A stretch of 64,000 bases of DNA from Bdellovibrionales bacterium (GCA_016714165.1 JADJNU010000001.1:496001-560000), one strand, 5' to 3'; shown: positions 9,396 to 19,589, counted from the first letter of the stretch. Notes: generated by a model not told the origin, from the sequence alone. Numbers and translations are program-made.

Positions 9396-10274
9396 TTATT
9401 TTAATACCAACACAGGCAAATTGCTTTCGCGCACAACTCTTCTTGTGACACTGCCGCCCATTAAAGCTGCTGTGGGGCCTGCTTTTGCCGCGACAACAAT
9501 GAGGTCTGCTTTTTCCTTTTTAGAAGATCTCAAAATGAGGTCAGCCGTCCCTCGCAGTTCTGAGGATATGATGATACTGGTAGGGATCTTGGCACGTTTA
9601 CATTCTCGCTCCATGGCTAGCTTCAATCGATTGACTTTTCTTCGGTAAGAATGAATTTTTGGATTGGATTCATCCAGAGACCATTTGTAAGTAGCCTCTG
9701 CATGATGTAGTAAAATGAGGCTGGCCTTCATTTTTTTGCAATGACCAATGACCTTTTTAAGCTGGGCCTTCGAGTTTGTGCCAAAGTCGCTGGCAAAAAG
9801 GACTCTTCTGATTCTGGGAGGAGTGTGGGCCTTTGGGTTCAGAAGAAGAAGACTAATTTTACTTCTGTGAATTGCTGTTTCCGCGACACTTCCTATCGCG
9901 AACCGCATATATCCCTTGCGTGCGTGAGTAAAAAGCCCAAGGAGATCAGCTCCACGATCTTTTGCAAGTTTGAGGAGGCGATCAACCGTTTCGGTGGTCG
10001 ACAGGGTTCTGTGTTCGACAACATGAATTTTTTTATCCTCGAACTTTAAACCAGCTTTCCTCAATGCCATTTTTATCAATTTTCGAGGATATAAACCAAA
10101 TCTCTCTTCAGCCGGCACATCAAACGCAAGATTCAGAAAGGACTCAGTCCGTGTGACCACGAACCCCACCTCAATATTTGCTGAAGAGCCAACAAGTTGT
10201 TTGAGTGTGTTCTGTATTCCTTTTATTCTGATGTTGTCCTGATGGAAGGGTTCAAATGCCCACAAGGCTTTCAT
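9396..10274 (-). CDS. Tandem universal stress protein (UspA-like)
   Basis: 292 residues made of two Usp folds. The second repeat is complete: it starts RRVLFASDFGTNS near residue 150 and ends with the family's nucleotide-loop pattern, AAKAGPTAALMGGSVTRRVV, then LPVLVLK at the C-terminus. The first repeat ends with a similar but weaker loop, ARKGYMRFAIGSVAETAIH, then LLLLN. Two-domain Usp proteins are usually cytoplasmic and linked to stress survival; whether this one binds ATP is not certain. The ATG is supported by GAGGAG about six bases upstream on the minus strand. No partner gene is obvious. Confidence 0.8.
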   Translation of the reverse strand: MKALWAFEPFHQDNIRIKGIQNTLKQLVGSSANIEVGFVVTRTESFLNLAFDVPAEERFGLYPRKLIKMALRKAGLKFEDKKIHVVEHRTLSTTETVDRLLKLAKDRGADLLGLFTHARKGYMRFAIGSVAETAIHRSKISLLLLNPKAHTPPRIRRVLFASDFGTNSKAQLKKVIGHCKKMKASLILLHHAEATYKWSLDESNPKIHSYRRKVNRLKLAMERECKRAKIPTSIIISSELRGTADLILRSSKKEKADLIVVAAKAGPTAALMGGSVTRRVVRESNLPVLVLK

Positions 10275-10474
10275 GGTATATCTCCTCTTTTCGCAAGGCT
10301 GCTTGACAAAAAGCGTTCGAATCTTACTTAGACCAATGAACGATATTTGCCAAAGCCTCTCCGGTAAAGTCTATCTCGAAATTGTCGAAGTAATCAAGTT
10401 CTTACATTTCATTCGAAGAAGGAAAAAATATTGATCGATATTGTTGATCGAAGATCTCGAAGTTTGGCTCGAAA

Positions 10475-10552
<78 letters not shown>

Positions 10553-10920
10553 AAAAAACTGTAATGAAACTCCAGGGGGTTGGGGTGAAAACCTGTTTTT
10601 GTGGGTTTCTGAAACCACTTAAGGCATCTTCGTCTTGAGGGCTGTCGAATTTCCTGGGAGGTTCCGCTTTATGATTTCTCTAAATCGATCTCGTATGGCT
10701 GGGAAGTTCGCCGTTTGGGGGGGGTGGGCGGCCTTTGTCGATAAAAATGTCCCGCCGATCGACCATTGTCACCCAAAACGGGGAAGATGCTCTCGCCCTG
10801 ACTCGGTGAACCCCGGGCCCCGCCCCGGGGGAAAATTTGGGACTTTAAAAAAGGTGGGTCGGGGACAACTATCAGGAAAGGGTTGGGATGGGGGGGGGGG
10901 CCGGGCCAAAGATAGAAGAA
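10553..10920. other. G-run-rich, probably error-laden sequence
   Basis: This stretch has repeated runs of G (10717-10730 and 10890-10900) and a GC block around 10810-10833. No intact gene is visible. A short frame at 10747-10809 reads SRRSTIVTQNGEDALALTR, which resembles the middle of Phd/YefM antitoxins, and ATG 10671 opens a possible N-terminus in another frame on the far side of a G-run. A damaged antitoxin gene is possible but weakly supported. Confidence 0.4.
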
Positions 10921-10987
10921 CCTTGGCTTGAATTTTGCTCATAGGTCCAAAAATAATCGAAGTGTTTTTTTTTCTCAAGGAGCACAC

Positions 10988-13893
10988 GTGGGTAGAGGCA
11001 GATTTTTTCTCAAATCGGCTGTGATTATTTCTTTTGTTTTTGGCGTTTTTACAGGGGTATTCGCCCAAACGTCTCAAGACGCGAGGATGAGGACGGAGTC
11101 ATTTAGTCTTCCAAACGGTATTCAGGGAATTGCCATCTCGATTCCAAAGGCCAAGTTGGCAAGCATTGGGGTGTCCCTGCCTGTTGGCTATTTTGATGAT
11201 CCTGCTCAGCATCCTGGATTGGCCCACTATTTGGAACATATGCTGTTTATGGGATCCAGCAAATTTCCATCGGAGTCGGATTATCGAGATTTTGTTGAGA
11301 ATCGGGGAGGAAACTCAAATGCATTCACCTCCAAACATGAAACAAATTACCAGCTTCTCTCCCGCCAAAATATATGTCCGAAGGCTTGGAGCGCTTCAGT
11401 GATTTTTTCAAGGCACCTTTGTTTGATGAATCCTTTCTAGAGAGAGAAAAAATAGCGGTTCACAACGAGTTTCAAAATTATCTGCAAAATGATGGGTGGC
11501 GCCTTCGTCGAATCATGCATCTCAATGCTGGAGCCAACCACCCCATTGGCAAATTTTGGGTGGGAAATTTAGAATCACTTAAGAACGCAAAGAAGGCTGA
11601 CCTCCAAGAGTTTTATAAAAAACATTACGGCGCCGATCATATGAAAATCGCGATCACGGGACCACAACCAACCTCTGAATTGGTAAAACTTGCCACTGCT
11701 CACTTCACTGAGATTCCGCGAAGAAATATTGAGCCTGCCGTATTTCTTGCTCCTGAGCCTCAAGATCTGCCACGTCAAATTGAGGTCATGGCGGCGACCC
11801 AAGAAAAAACTCTTGATTTTTACTTCACTGTGAAGCGGCCCACAGTGAATTGGATGCGCAAAGAGATACGCTTTCTTGTCAGTCTGTTGAGCAAAAAGCA
11901 CACTGGATCTCTGTATTCAATCCTAGCAGAAAATGAGTTGATATCTGATGTTTCTGCTTTGGATGGCAATTATCCGGGTTTTAGTTTCGTCAGTATTCGG
12001 CTCAAGCTCACGGATAAAGGCACTAAAGATCTTGATCTTCTCAAGAGAACGGTTTTTGGGTACATTCAATTTTTGAAATCCAATGCAACCCAAGCCACAT
12101 TAGTCGGTCTTCTAGCTGATTTTGAGCGTTCTGCTGCGAGAGCTTACAGAGAGCTGGAATTGTCTTCAAGCTCCGGCGAAGCTGGCGAATTGGCGTCTCT
12201 GCTGCTTGAATTTGGCAATGGAGATGAGCTTTTAAGGAAGTCGTATATTGGGGAGCCCTTTAGTCAAAGTGACTTTAAGCAGCTTTTGGGCGAGTTGTCT
12301 CCGCAAAAACTGACGGTACTATATATGTCAGATCGAGCAGATCTTCCAGAAAAGTGTCCGGTCTGGAAGATTCCTTATTCGATAACAAAAATGTCTGTCG
12401 CCGAAACACGCGCTCTAGAGGAAGCCCCTGTTACCGAGGAGATGAAATTTCCAACACAAAATCCCTATGAACCCAGAAGCTTTGACATGCTGGTGGCAAC
12501 AACAGATCAGAAGTTGCTGGAGCTTCCAACGGAGAACCGAGGATCTCTCTTTTTACTGAGATCTGCTGAATACGCTATCCCTAAGGTCTATAGTTACTTT
12601 GACTTGAGAAGTGATCTTATCAAGCGCACGGAGAGTTCTGAGGCTGTCAAGAGCTTGCTTGTTCAGGTAATGAAGCAATATCTGAGTGATTGGATAACAA
12701 AAAAGAGAGAGTTCTGGGCAGTCTCTTTGGGATCGAGCTCGGATCCAATTCTCTTACTTTTCGATGGTTTCCTATCCTGGTACGTCTCAGCTGATTCTGA
12801 GGGATTATCTGAAAGGGATAAAGCAATTTGGGGAGTTTTTGGGTCATTTGGATCCGTCCGCGCTCGAGACATTTAAGGGATCCGTGGTGGATTCAATTGA
12901 TTCAAAGAGATTGAAGATCCCTATCTTCGCTCCCTTGAGGTCGCCAATTTGCAATTGATTCCGCAGGCAGTCGATGACATGGAGATCGTCGATGAGGTGA
13001 GGTCGGCCACTGTTGGGGATCTCGTGGCACAGTGGAATCGACTCATGTCGTCCTTCGGAGTTGAGTCTCTCGTGTACGGCAATATTGATCGGGGAGAAGC
13101 TCAGGCCCTCTATGATCAAATATTCCTCAGTCTTCAACCTGAAAAGACGGTAGATCGTGCGGCCTTTCAAAAGTTGAAAGCAGAAGCTGTTTCGATTCGG
13201 GAGAGCTTTGCCAATCGGACTGTCGTAGCTTCTAGCGAAAATTCGAACAGTTCATTTTTGAGTTTCTATGAATTGGGACCCAGATCTCCACGAAACTCAG
13301 CGATCATGTTGGTTTTAGATAAGCTCGTTGGACCGTCCTATTTTGGGGAATTGCGTAGTCGACAACAGCTTGGTTACATTGTTCAGGCAGGGGGTCAGTT
13401 CTTCAAGAAATTTGTGACACTTCAAACTCTCATTCAATCGAGCCAAAAGTCCGCAGACGATCTTGAGCAGGCGAGTTATAAGTTCTTGAGAGATTTTGCA
13501 GATCGAGGTCTTCCGCCGCTCTTGGAGGGCTCGAGCTTAGAAAATACCCGGTATGCCCTGCATCTCGATCTTGACTATAGAGGGGCAACTTCGGCGGAAT
13601 TTTTTGAATGGCTGAAGGCCTCAGTGTTGATGAACGATGGGGACCTCGACCGTTCGAGTAAGGTGGCAAAAGAATTGGATAGTTTGAGCAGCGCAGACAT
13701 TGTGCAGGCGATGAGAGACCTTGTGACACCAGGTCGACCAGGAGTTCTAACCGTGAAAATAAATGGGAAATCTAACGGCCATGTGAATCCAAATGGGAAT
13801 AGTCCCCATTTTTTGTTTTTGACGACGAACACATTAGGCGATATTTCTTGGCACTATTATGATGATGGCTCATACGGGTTCACAGAAATTTAA
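10988..13893 (+). pseudogene. M16 family (insulinase/pitrilysin-like) secreted metalloprotease, frame-broken
   Basis: The reading frames together encode an M16 zinc protease of about 965 residues. The inverted zinc motif is HYLEH at residues 80-84, followed by the family sequence MLFMGSSKFPSESDY and later a glutamate in AVHNEFQ. Distal M16 halves are recognisable (LRSRQQLGYIVQ near 13350). GTG 10988 is chosen because AAGGAG precedes it at 10977-10982 and a signal peptide follows, ending FAQTS. The frame changes near 11351-11361, 12767-12773 and 12895-12905; restoring one base at each site rejoins conserved sequence. These may be sequencing errors next to the bad poly-G region rather than true decay. 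The end overlaps trhO. Confidence 0.85.
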
Positions 13894-14812
13894 GGTTTGT
13901 TCATTTTATAAATTCTTTCCTCTCTCTGAGGTGGAAGTCCGAGATTTAAAAGATAGCCTCAGGGCGGCTGCTGAAAAGCTGGGAATACTTGGTTTATTTA
14001 TTCTGGGACCAGAAGGGGTCAATTCCAGCTTTTCTGGTACCCCCGCCTCGGTTGAGGCCTTCAAATTGGCCCTATCTGAGCACCTGCCCGTTGACAATGA
14101 TCTTGTGTTCAAGGATAGTTTTGCGAATCGCCCTGCTTTTCGCGATCTTAAAATTAAAATTCGCAGAGAAATCGTGACACTTGGACGTCCGGATCTTTTG
14201 CCGAATGGCCCTCGCCGGCACCTGTCGCCAAAAGAGTGGCACGAGATGATCAGTCAGAAGGATGTCGTTGTTATCGATACCCGAAATAGCTATGAATATG
14301 AAACAGGCCATTTTCGAGGCGCCATCGATCCGAAGACGAGGGAGTTCAGTGAGTTTCCTAAGTTCCTAGATCAAAGTGGAATTGAAAAGGACAAGAAGGT
14401 CATGATCTATTGCACTGGTGGAATTCGTTGTGAAAAGGGTATTCTCGAAATGGAGGAACAGGGTTTCACAAATGTTTACCAGCTTGAAGGTGGGATCCTC
14501 AATTACCTCAAGGAGTATCCTCAGGGTCATTTTGAAGGCGAATGCTTTGTTTTTGACTATCGTGTAGCGGTTGATCAGAATTTAAACCCGAGCGAAAAAT
14601 ATCGACTTTGTCCTCATTGTGGCCAACCGGCCGCTGTCCGAATAGACTGTATTCAGTGTGGAGTTCCAGAAATTGTTTGTCAGAACTGCCTTTCTCGAGA
14701 TCAGCAGTTTCACACATGTTCTAAAAATTGTGCTCACCATTTTCGCCTGGGGCATCAGACAACTCGCGTGCATCTCGATTCATTTAACAAACGGAGTCCT
14801 TTGCCTGAGTGA
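13859..14812 (+). CDS. trhO: tRNA uridine(34) hydroxylase (rhodanese-like)
   Basis: TrhO (YceA) makes 5-hydroxyuridine at position 34 of tRNAs. The protein has the family layout: an N-terminal acylphosphatase-like region with GPEGVNSSFSGT, a central rhodanese domain with the active-site loop YCTGGIRCEKG (Cys185), and a C-terminal cysteine-rich part with CPHC, CIQCG, CQNC and CSKNC pairs that probably bind zinc. Its 317 residues fit the family. Three consecutive in-frame ATGs (13859, 13862, 13865) are possible starts. The start lies inside the 3' end of the M16 gene, so the two are probably cotranscribed. Confidence 0.93.
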   Translation: MMMAHTGSQKFKVCSFYKFFPLSEVEVRDLKDSLRAAAEKLGILGLFILGPEGVNSSFSGTPASVEAFKLALSEHLPVDNDLVFKDSFANRPAFRDLKIKIRREIVTLGRPDLLPNGPRRHLSPKEWHEMISQKDVVVIDTRNSYEYETGHFRGAIDPKTREFSEFPKFLDQSGIEKDKKVMIYCTGGIRCEKGILEMEEQGFTNVYQLEGGILNYLKEYPQGHFEGECFVFDYRVAVDQNLNPSEKYRLCPHCGQPAAVRIDCIQCGVPEIVCQNCLSRDQQFHTCSKNCAHHFRLGHQTTRVHLDSFNKRSPLPE

Positions 14813-14873
14813 GATAGTGTGATATGAGGCACATGGACGAATTCACCTCTTTTTGTTTTTCAAGGAGCATCTA

Positions 14874-16271
14874 ATGAAATTGGCGTCGTGGGTAACATCA
14901 GCACAGATGGTCTTGTCCGTTCTATTGTGTTGTCCCTTTCTTGCGGGATATTCTGCCGGCGCTCAGGACAGAGGAGTCGGACGCAGAAGTCCTTGCCAAC
15001 TCAACTTAATTGGCTTCGCTCAGGCAGAAACGGTTTTTTCACACGCGCTAATGGAAAACTTAATTTTACGCAACTCGAATCAAGGAACGGACTTGAGTCA
15101 AGTTCCAAACATCGTTCTGCCATCAGCACCGATAGTAAATGCGATTGTTATGGCAGCGCTTGGAGCAGGTGAAGATACTCAAACTAGAGAACAAATGTTT
15201 ACGGTGCTTGGGATTCCCCCAACAACGACCTTTGAGAACCTTTCAGATACTGCTGCTGCCTTGAATCGGCAGGTTCAGTTGAATGGTGATGGAATAAGAA
15301 ATCCAATCAGTCGTCTTGTAAACATACTCTTTGTTAGGGAAGGGGAATTGGTATCTCCTCACTATCAGGAGGCCATAAATGCGAGTTTTCAGGCTCCTGT
15401 TTCCTCATTGGCCCCTGACGAAATTGACCGTGTGAATGGGGTTGTGGACAAAGCGACCGACGGCAAGATTAAGAAACTGTTAACTGAAATCAATCCCCTT
15501 ATGAAAATGATTCTGGTGAGTGCCAGCTATTTCAAAGGTGGTTGGAAGCATCCGATAAAAGAAAGGCAGACTCAGCCCGGTGACTTTTTTCCTGCTGGCT
15601 CAGAAAAGTCTGAAGGGAAGGGTCTGAGCTATCAAGTTGATATGATGAGAACTGTGGCGCCGCATGGGTATGTGGACAAGAAAACATTCGAGGCTGTCGA
15701 AATTGCGATAAATGGGCCTTATGTGGCGGGGAAGCAAGGCGAGAAGGGAGTGTTGAGGCCTCGATACTCAGCCCTGTTACTTCTTCCTAAAGCCTTCAGT
15801 TCACTCTTAGATATTTTGCCTTCCCTACAAGAGCCTGGGGCACTTGACTCTATTGTTTCCGAGATGGATCGAACCGAGCTTGTTACGCTAACTATCCCAA
15901 AATTTGATTTTACCTGGGATGGCGATCTTATTCCCACTCTTAATGGGATGGGACTGACGACCCCCTTTGGTAGAGACTCAGATTTTTCAAATATGCTTGA
16001 GACCACTCCAGATGATATTGTCATCTCACAGGTAAAGACGTCTGGGTTTGTTGAGTTCAACGAGAAGGGAATTGCGGGGGGAGGTGCAGCAGCCATTGAA
16101 ATGAGTTTGAGGGGTGGGTTTGATCTGCCAGGGCGTGAAATTGTTTTTGATCATCCCTTTTTGCTCGTCCTCAGAGACAACGAACTTGGCTATACTTTTC
16201 TTGAAGTGGCGGTTGTTCGGCCGAACAGAGCTCATTCGATGAGCGGAACTACTCAGCCGAGTAGGAGATAA
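14874..16271 (+). CDS. Secreted serpin-family protease inhibitor
   Basis: A 465-residue serpin. ATG 14874 has AAGGAG at 14862-14867 and is followed by a signal peptide ending near SAGAQD. Serpin landmarks are SASYFKGGWKHP, the hinge and reactive-centre loop FNEKGIAGGGAAAIEMSLRG, and the C-terminal FDHPFLLVLRDN. Aligning the loop with alpha-1-antitrypsin puts P17 at Glu397 and P1 at Arg413, so a trypsin-like target is predicted. The P14 residue is Ile, where Thr, Ser or Val is usual, but the small-residue P12-P8 stretch (GGGAA) should still allow loop insertion. It lies 61 bases after trhO and may share its transcript. Protecting the cell from its own or prey proteases is inference. Confidence 0.92.
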   Translation: MKLASWVTSAQMVLSVLLCCPFLAGYSAGAQDRGVGRRSPCQLNLIGFAQAETVFSHALMENLILRNSNQGTDLSQVPNIVLPSAPIVNAIVMAALGAGEDTQTREQMFTVLGIPPTTTFENLSDTAAALNRQVQLNGDGIRNPISRLVNILFVREGELVSPHYQEAINASFQAPVSSLAPDEIDRVNGVVDKATDGKIKKLLTEINPLMKMILVSASYFKGGWKHPIKERQTQPGDFFPAGSEKSEGKGLSYQVDMMRTVAPHGYVDKKTFEAVEIAINGPYVAGKQGEKGVLRPRYSALLLLPKAFSSLLDILPSLQEPGALDSIVSEMDRTELVTLTIPKFDFTWDGDLIPTLNGMGLTTPFGRDSDFSNMLETTPDDIVISQVKTSGFVEFNEKGIAGGGAAAIEMSLRGGFDLPGREIVFDHPFLLVLRDNELGYTFLEVAVVRPNRAHSMSGTTQPSRR

Positions 16272-16308
16272 GTGTTTCTCTCTATGATTTTTTCAAGATC
16301 TCTTGCTG

Positions 16309-16845
16309 CTATATGTCGTTTGAATCGCATTCTTTGATGGCGATGACTTCGGTTCTTTTGGGGCCTTCGCATCGGTAATCAGATGGATCACAGGACACAA
16401 GTCGGTAGTTTTTTATCTGTTTCACTTTCTGAGATGTTGTACCAACACACTTTGGGTTTCGGCTGTCAGTATAATCCATCGTGCAGACTTCCTGCTGGTA
16501 GGTTGGACCTGTTACGAACAGCTTCTCAGGTATTCTTACATATTTCTCAGTGGTACAGATGTATTGAGGATTTCGGGAATCGGTTCTGTCGTAATGCCCC
16601 TCCTGACACACTTTTTTTACGAAGGATTCTCGATGGTAACGATATTCGTTCGTGTGCGAATCAATACAAACAAGATTGGCCGCAACGCCGTCTCCAATTT
16701 CAGGAAAGTAAACTTCGCCCTCGATCCATGATTTGTTGCTAATCGCCGAATCAATATCGGTGGTCAAACTTTGGGCAAGGCTCATTCCGGAAAGAGCCAA
16801 TTGGGTTGAAAGAAAGATTATTGTTGTTAACAAGCGATTCTTCAT
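16309..16845 (-). CDS. Secreted cysteine-containing protein with an internal repeat
   Basis: 178 residues from ATG 16845, chosen because GGGAG lies eight bases upstream and a signal peptide follows directly (KNRLLTTIIFLSTQLALSG, ending near SLAQ). The mature part has about eight cysteines and two copies of a motif of the form TDSRNPxxxCxTT, roughly 35 residues apart (DRTDSRNPQYICTTEK and DYTDSRNPKCVGTTSQ). This suggests a small disulfide-linked repeat protein. I recognise no family. It converges with the serpin gene. Confidence 0.65.
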   Translation of the reverse strand: MKNRLLTTIIFLSTQLALSGMSLAQSLTTDIDSAISNKSWIEGEVYFPEIGDGVAANLVCIDSHTNEYRYHRESFVKKVCQEGHYDRTDSRNPQYICTTEKYVRIPEKLFVTGPTYQQEVCTMDYTDSRNPKCVGTTSQKVKQIKNYRLVSCDPSDYRCEGPKRTEVIAIKECDSNDI

Positions 16846-16956
16846 AAATGAACTCCCGACATGATTCATAGTTTGTTGTTAATAGGATCCAAAGATCTAA
16901 GATTTCTGAGACCTATAAAGGACAGGACGCTTGCCCGGGTCAAGTGGAATTCCTTT

Positions 16957-18745
16957 TCAAGGTGAGTTACATCCTTGAAGTCCTCGTGTTTGAGGGCCTT
17001 CCTGAATTTTATTTACCTGTAGTTTTGACAAAGACCCAGGTCGCAACAGAACTGGAGCGTCGTAAGAGTCGCGAAGCATCGATTCCATTTTTCCGTGAAA
17101 GACATTGAAGGAATTCCAATCTGTGCAATAGACTGCGTCAGCCTCGCTGAGAGAGCGGTTGAATGAGGAATCTTTGTTGCCTAGGTTATAGAGTTGGTTC
17201 CAAGGGGTGTTGTCTGCCTCGGTGCCTTTGACATCCCATCCTCGGTTGTTGTTGAGGGACAGATCTCTCCAGAACGGAATTTGATTTTGAGTTCCCGTTA
17301 GACGGATGAATACCGTCTGTCCAAAAATTGATTCGCCATTTTGGCGAGTCAAATAGACGATATTTTCACAGCCATAAGCCTTTAAGATCAGCGTGGGGTG
17401 GAGATCTGACCAGCCTCCGGCAGAGAGATACTCCTTGTGATATTGAAGATTGGTCCAGCGTTGATTGTAGTGCTTTGTGACTTCAGACAGAATGCTCTCG
17501 CGACTTGAGTTAATAATGAAATCTTGGATGTTGGCTAAGCCTGGTTCAGCAGGACTGAGAGACAACACCTCAAACCAATTGGCGGATTCCAAAGCAAGAA
17601 ACTTTTTACTTTTTAAGTCTCCTTTTTGAACAAACGGCTCAAGACCAATTTGAATATTTTTAAGCTGACTTTGCTGACCCCAGTAACCATATGCCATGTC
17701 CCTATCGAAGTTGATTGAGTAAGAGGAATAATCAATACTCTGATTGGCAGCCTTGTACGCGCTCACCATTTGAGTGAATTTTTCTTTGCCTTTTCCCTTT
17801 ATGATGGAAGTGGTCGCAAAGAAGAGAGACCGAGTCCCAGGGGTTCAAAAATCTCTGATTGCGGTATTGGGACCAGGGAGTTGCAAGATATTGATCAACC
17901 AATTGGGAGAATTCGTTCTGGCAGCTAGAAGAGATATCAGTAAAATGCCTTGAGTATCCTTGTTTTGAACAGTTGTCGAGGAAGCTCAACATTTTTTTCC
18001 GATGTTCGATTGGAGTATTCCCTGCGTAGAAATCGCCAATCTGTCCAATGAGAAGGGCAAAATACTTGAAGTCGATCAATCCAGGTCGAAAGAAGATATC
18101 TCTATCGGTCGTGGCCTCGAATTTTCCAAAAACTTCAAGAGACTCTAGAGCGGCCTTCTGAAAGTGCGCCGGGTGACGCTCTAGTCCTCGGAGAATCTCA
18201 GGGTTCAGCAGGGGGCCGTATTTTTCTATGGCCTCAACCAGATCTTGAGTGAACTTCTTGTCGGAGGGATTTGCCCCACTTGCAGAAGAGAGGTATCGCA
18301 TCAGTATCTGGGCGATTTCCGATCTTTGATTGGTAAGCTCATTGAGGAATTCAAATCCGCTCGCGGCCCGAGAGTGATGAGCCAAAACCTGCAAATAGAA
18401 CGGCATCGATTTGATTAAAAGACTTTGCCTCTGCCTTCGTTCAACCGGATCAGAAATCAAAGCCAGATCTGGATTAAGAGCGACCGACTCGACCAAAAAA
18501 GTAGTGATGGATCCTGAGCTCCCACCAGCAATTGCCTGAGGCATACCAAGTTCTTCGACCATTCTTGCCATCGCAGGCCAGTGAGCCGCAATAAGCTCGC
18601 CATTGCCCCTAATTCCGACGCAATAGTTTGGTTGCTCGCTGTCTCCGAGAGCAGTACAAAACAAAAATGGAAAGGACAGCAGTGATAAAATGCCAACGGC
18701 AATCGACCTTGAAACAGAAACAACATCCCTTTTTGTTGTCGTCAT
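16957..18745 (-). pseudogene. Patatin-like secreted lipase, frameshifted
   Basis: Two overlapping minus-strand frames read as one protein of about 595 residues. The first frame (18745 to about 17820) has a signal peptide ending near CTALGDS. It then has a glycine-rich oxyanion-type loop (GIRGNGE, residues 44-50) and a nucleophile elbow GGSSG with Ser76, the patatin arrangement. The second frame (17769 to 16957) continues it with VSAYKAANQSIDYSS. Removing one base near 17818-17826 joins them as SLFATTSIIKGKGKEKFTQMV. I could not place the catalytic Asp of the Ser-Asp dyad with confidence. It could be a secreted phospholipase. The frameshift may be real or a sequencing error. Confidence 0.65.
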
Positions 18746-18946
18746 AATGACCCGCCCCCCTCAATTGAGAATTCTGTGTTTGCGATATACATGCCAGTTG
18801 TTTGCTCTTGAGTCGATTAAAAAGTAAACTGGCCGACTTGATTTTTGTTCCAAGCTCCGCGTATCTTGGTCCGTAAGCGCTCCATAAACTCTATTTTCCT
18901 TACTTGAATTTTTCCCATAAATTACTCCACCTCCAAGGAGGATTGA

Positions 18947-19093
18947 ATGAAAAATTCTGAGCAAAGATTAAAAACCAAAGAATATTGTCAGACTAAAATC
19001 AGGGAAGCAGAGAATTTTTCTGGCCCCGAGATCGAGTTCTGTCGGCAAGAGGGGCTGAACAACACCACGTTCAAGCAAGATTCTGTATTTTGA
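18947..19093 (+). pseudogene. IS66 tnpA-like fragment
   Basis: A 48-codon frame starting at ATG 18947, with AAGGAGG at 18936-18942. It contains the phrase IEFCRQEGLNNTTF, matching the conserved FCRQxGLxxxTF segment of IS66 accessory protein TnpA. It stops soon after, so the gene is truncated. Confidence 0.65.
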
Positions 19094-19106
19094 TCGAAGT
19101 GGGTTC

Positions 19107-19232
19107 TGTCTATGGAAAAAGCAATTGGATTCGGAAAGGTTTTCATGGCCGAAGATATCTGTGGAGGAAGTCGTCCACATATCCATAGAGCAATTAAGTT
19201 GGCTTCTGGAAGCTTATGATGTTTGGAAATAA
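19107..19232 (+). pseudogene. IS66 tnpB C-terminal fragment
   Basis: This frame reads CLWKKQLDSERFSWPKIS and then ISIEQLSWLLEAYDVWK before a stop. It matches the end of IS66 TnpB (typically a W-x-K-x-L-x-x-x-R-F-x-W-P block and then a Q-L-x-x-L-L-x-G segment). The N-terminal part of tnpB is missing. Confidence 0.65.
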
Positions 19233-19302
19233 AGCCATTTTCAGAAATAGATTTTGAAAGAGTCTGTTGATCTTTCGGAGAAAATGTTGAAGAGTCCCTC
19301 GC

Positions 19303-19495
19303 TTGCAGGCGCAGGAGCTATTTTCAAAACAAGAACAGTTATCCTCAGAAAATGAAGGACGTGAGAGCACGTCTTCGTCTCGATGAAGAGAAGACCAAGT
19401 TTCTGCAAAGTGAGGTCACTTGGCTGCATGAGCAGATCCGTTCTCTTGAGCGGCGCAGTTTGGGAGAAAGCCATATGATCTGTGATTCGAATTAA
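19303..19495 (+). pseudogene. IS66 tnpC N-terminal fragment
   Basis: This stretch reads LQAQELFSKQEQLSSENE in one frame and RLRLDEEKTKFLQSEV then WLHEQIRSLERRSLGES in another. That resembles the N-terminal coiled coil of IS66 TnpC transposases, which ends in a basic, F/L-G-x-S motif. The catalytic DDE domain is absent and at least one frameshift is present. Confidence 0.55.
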
Positions 19496-19589
19496 CACTT
19501 TGGCAGCTGCTCTGATTCCTTTGATTCGGCAAAATCCATGGAGAACTTCTTTGTAATGATATATTTCTTTTAGCTGGGGGTCAGTCCGC

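Larger units (their letters stand above)
18947..19495 (+). mobile_element. Decayed IS66-family element (tnpA-tnpB-tnpC remnants)
   Basis: Three short plus-strand fragments in IS66 order: a TnpA-like N-terminal piece, the C-terminal tail of a TnpB-like protein, and the N-terminal coiled-coil start of a TnpC-like transposase. All are truncated or frame-broken. I could not define terminal inverted repeats, so the limits are those of the recognisable coding pieces. Confidence 0.65.

Noticed and set aside
18761..18964. Minus-strand open frame upstream of the patatin gene
   Set aside because: It overlaps the IS66 tnpA-like start on the other strand and has no homology.
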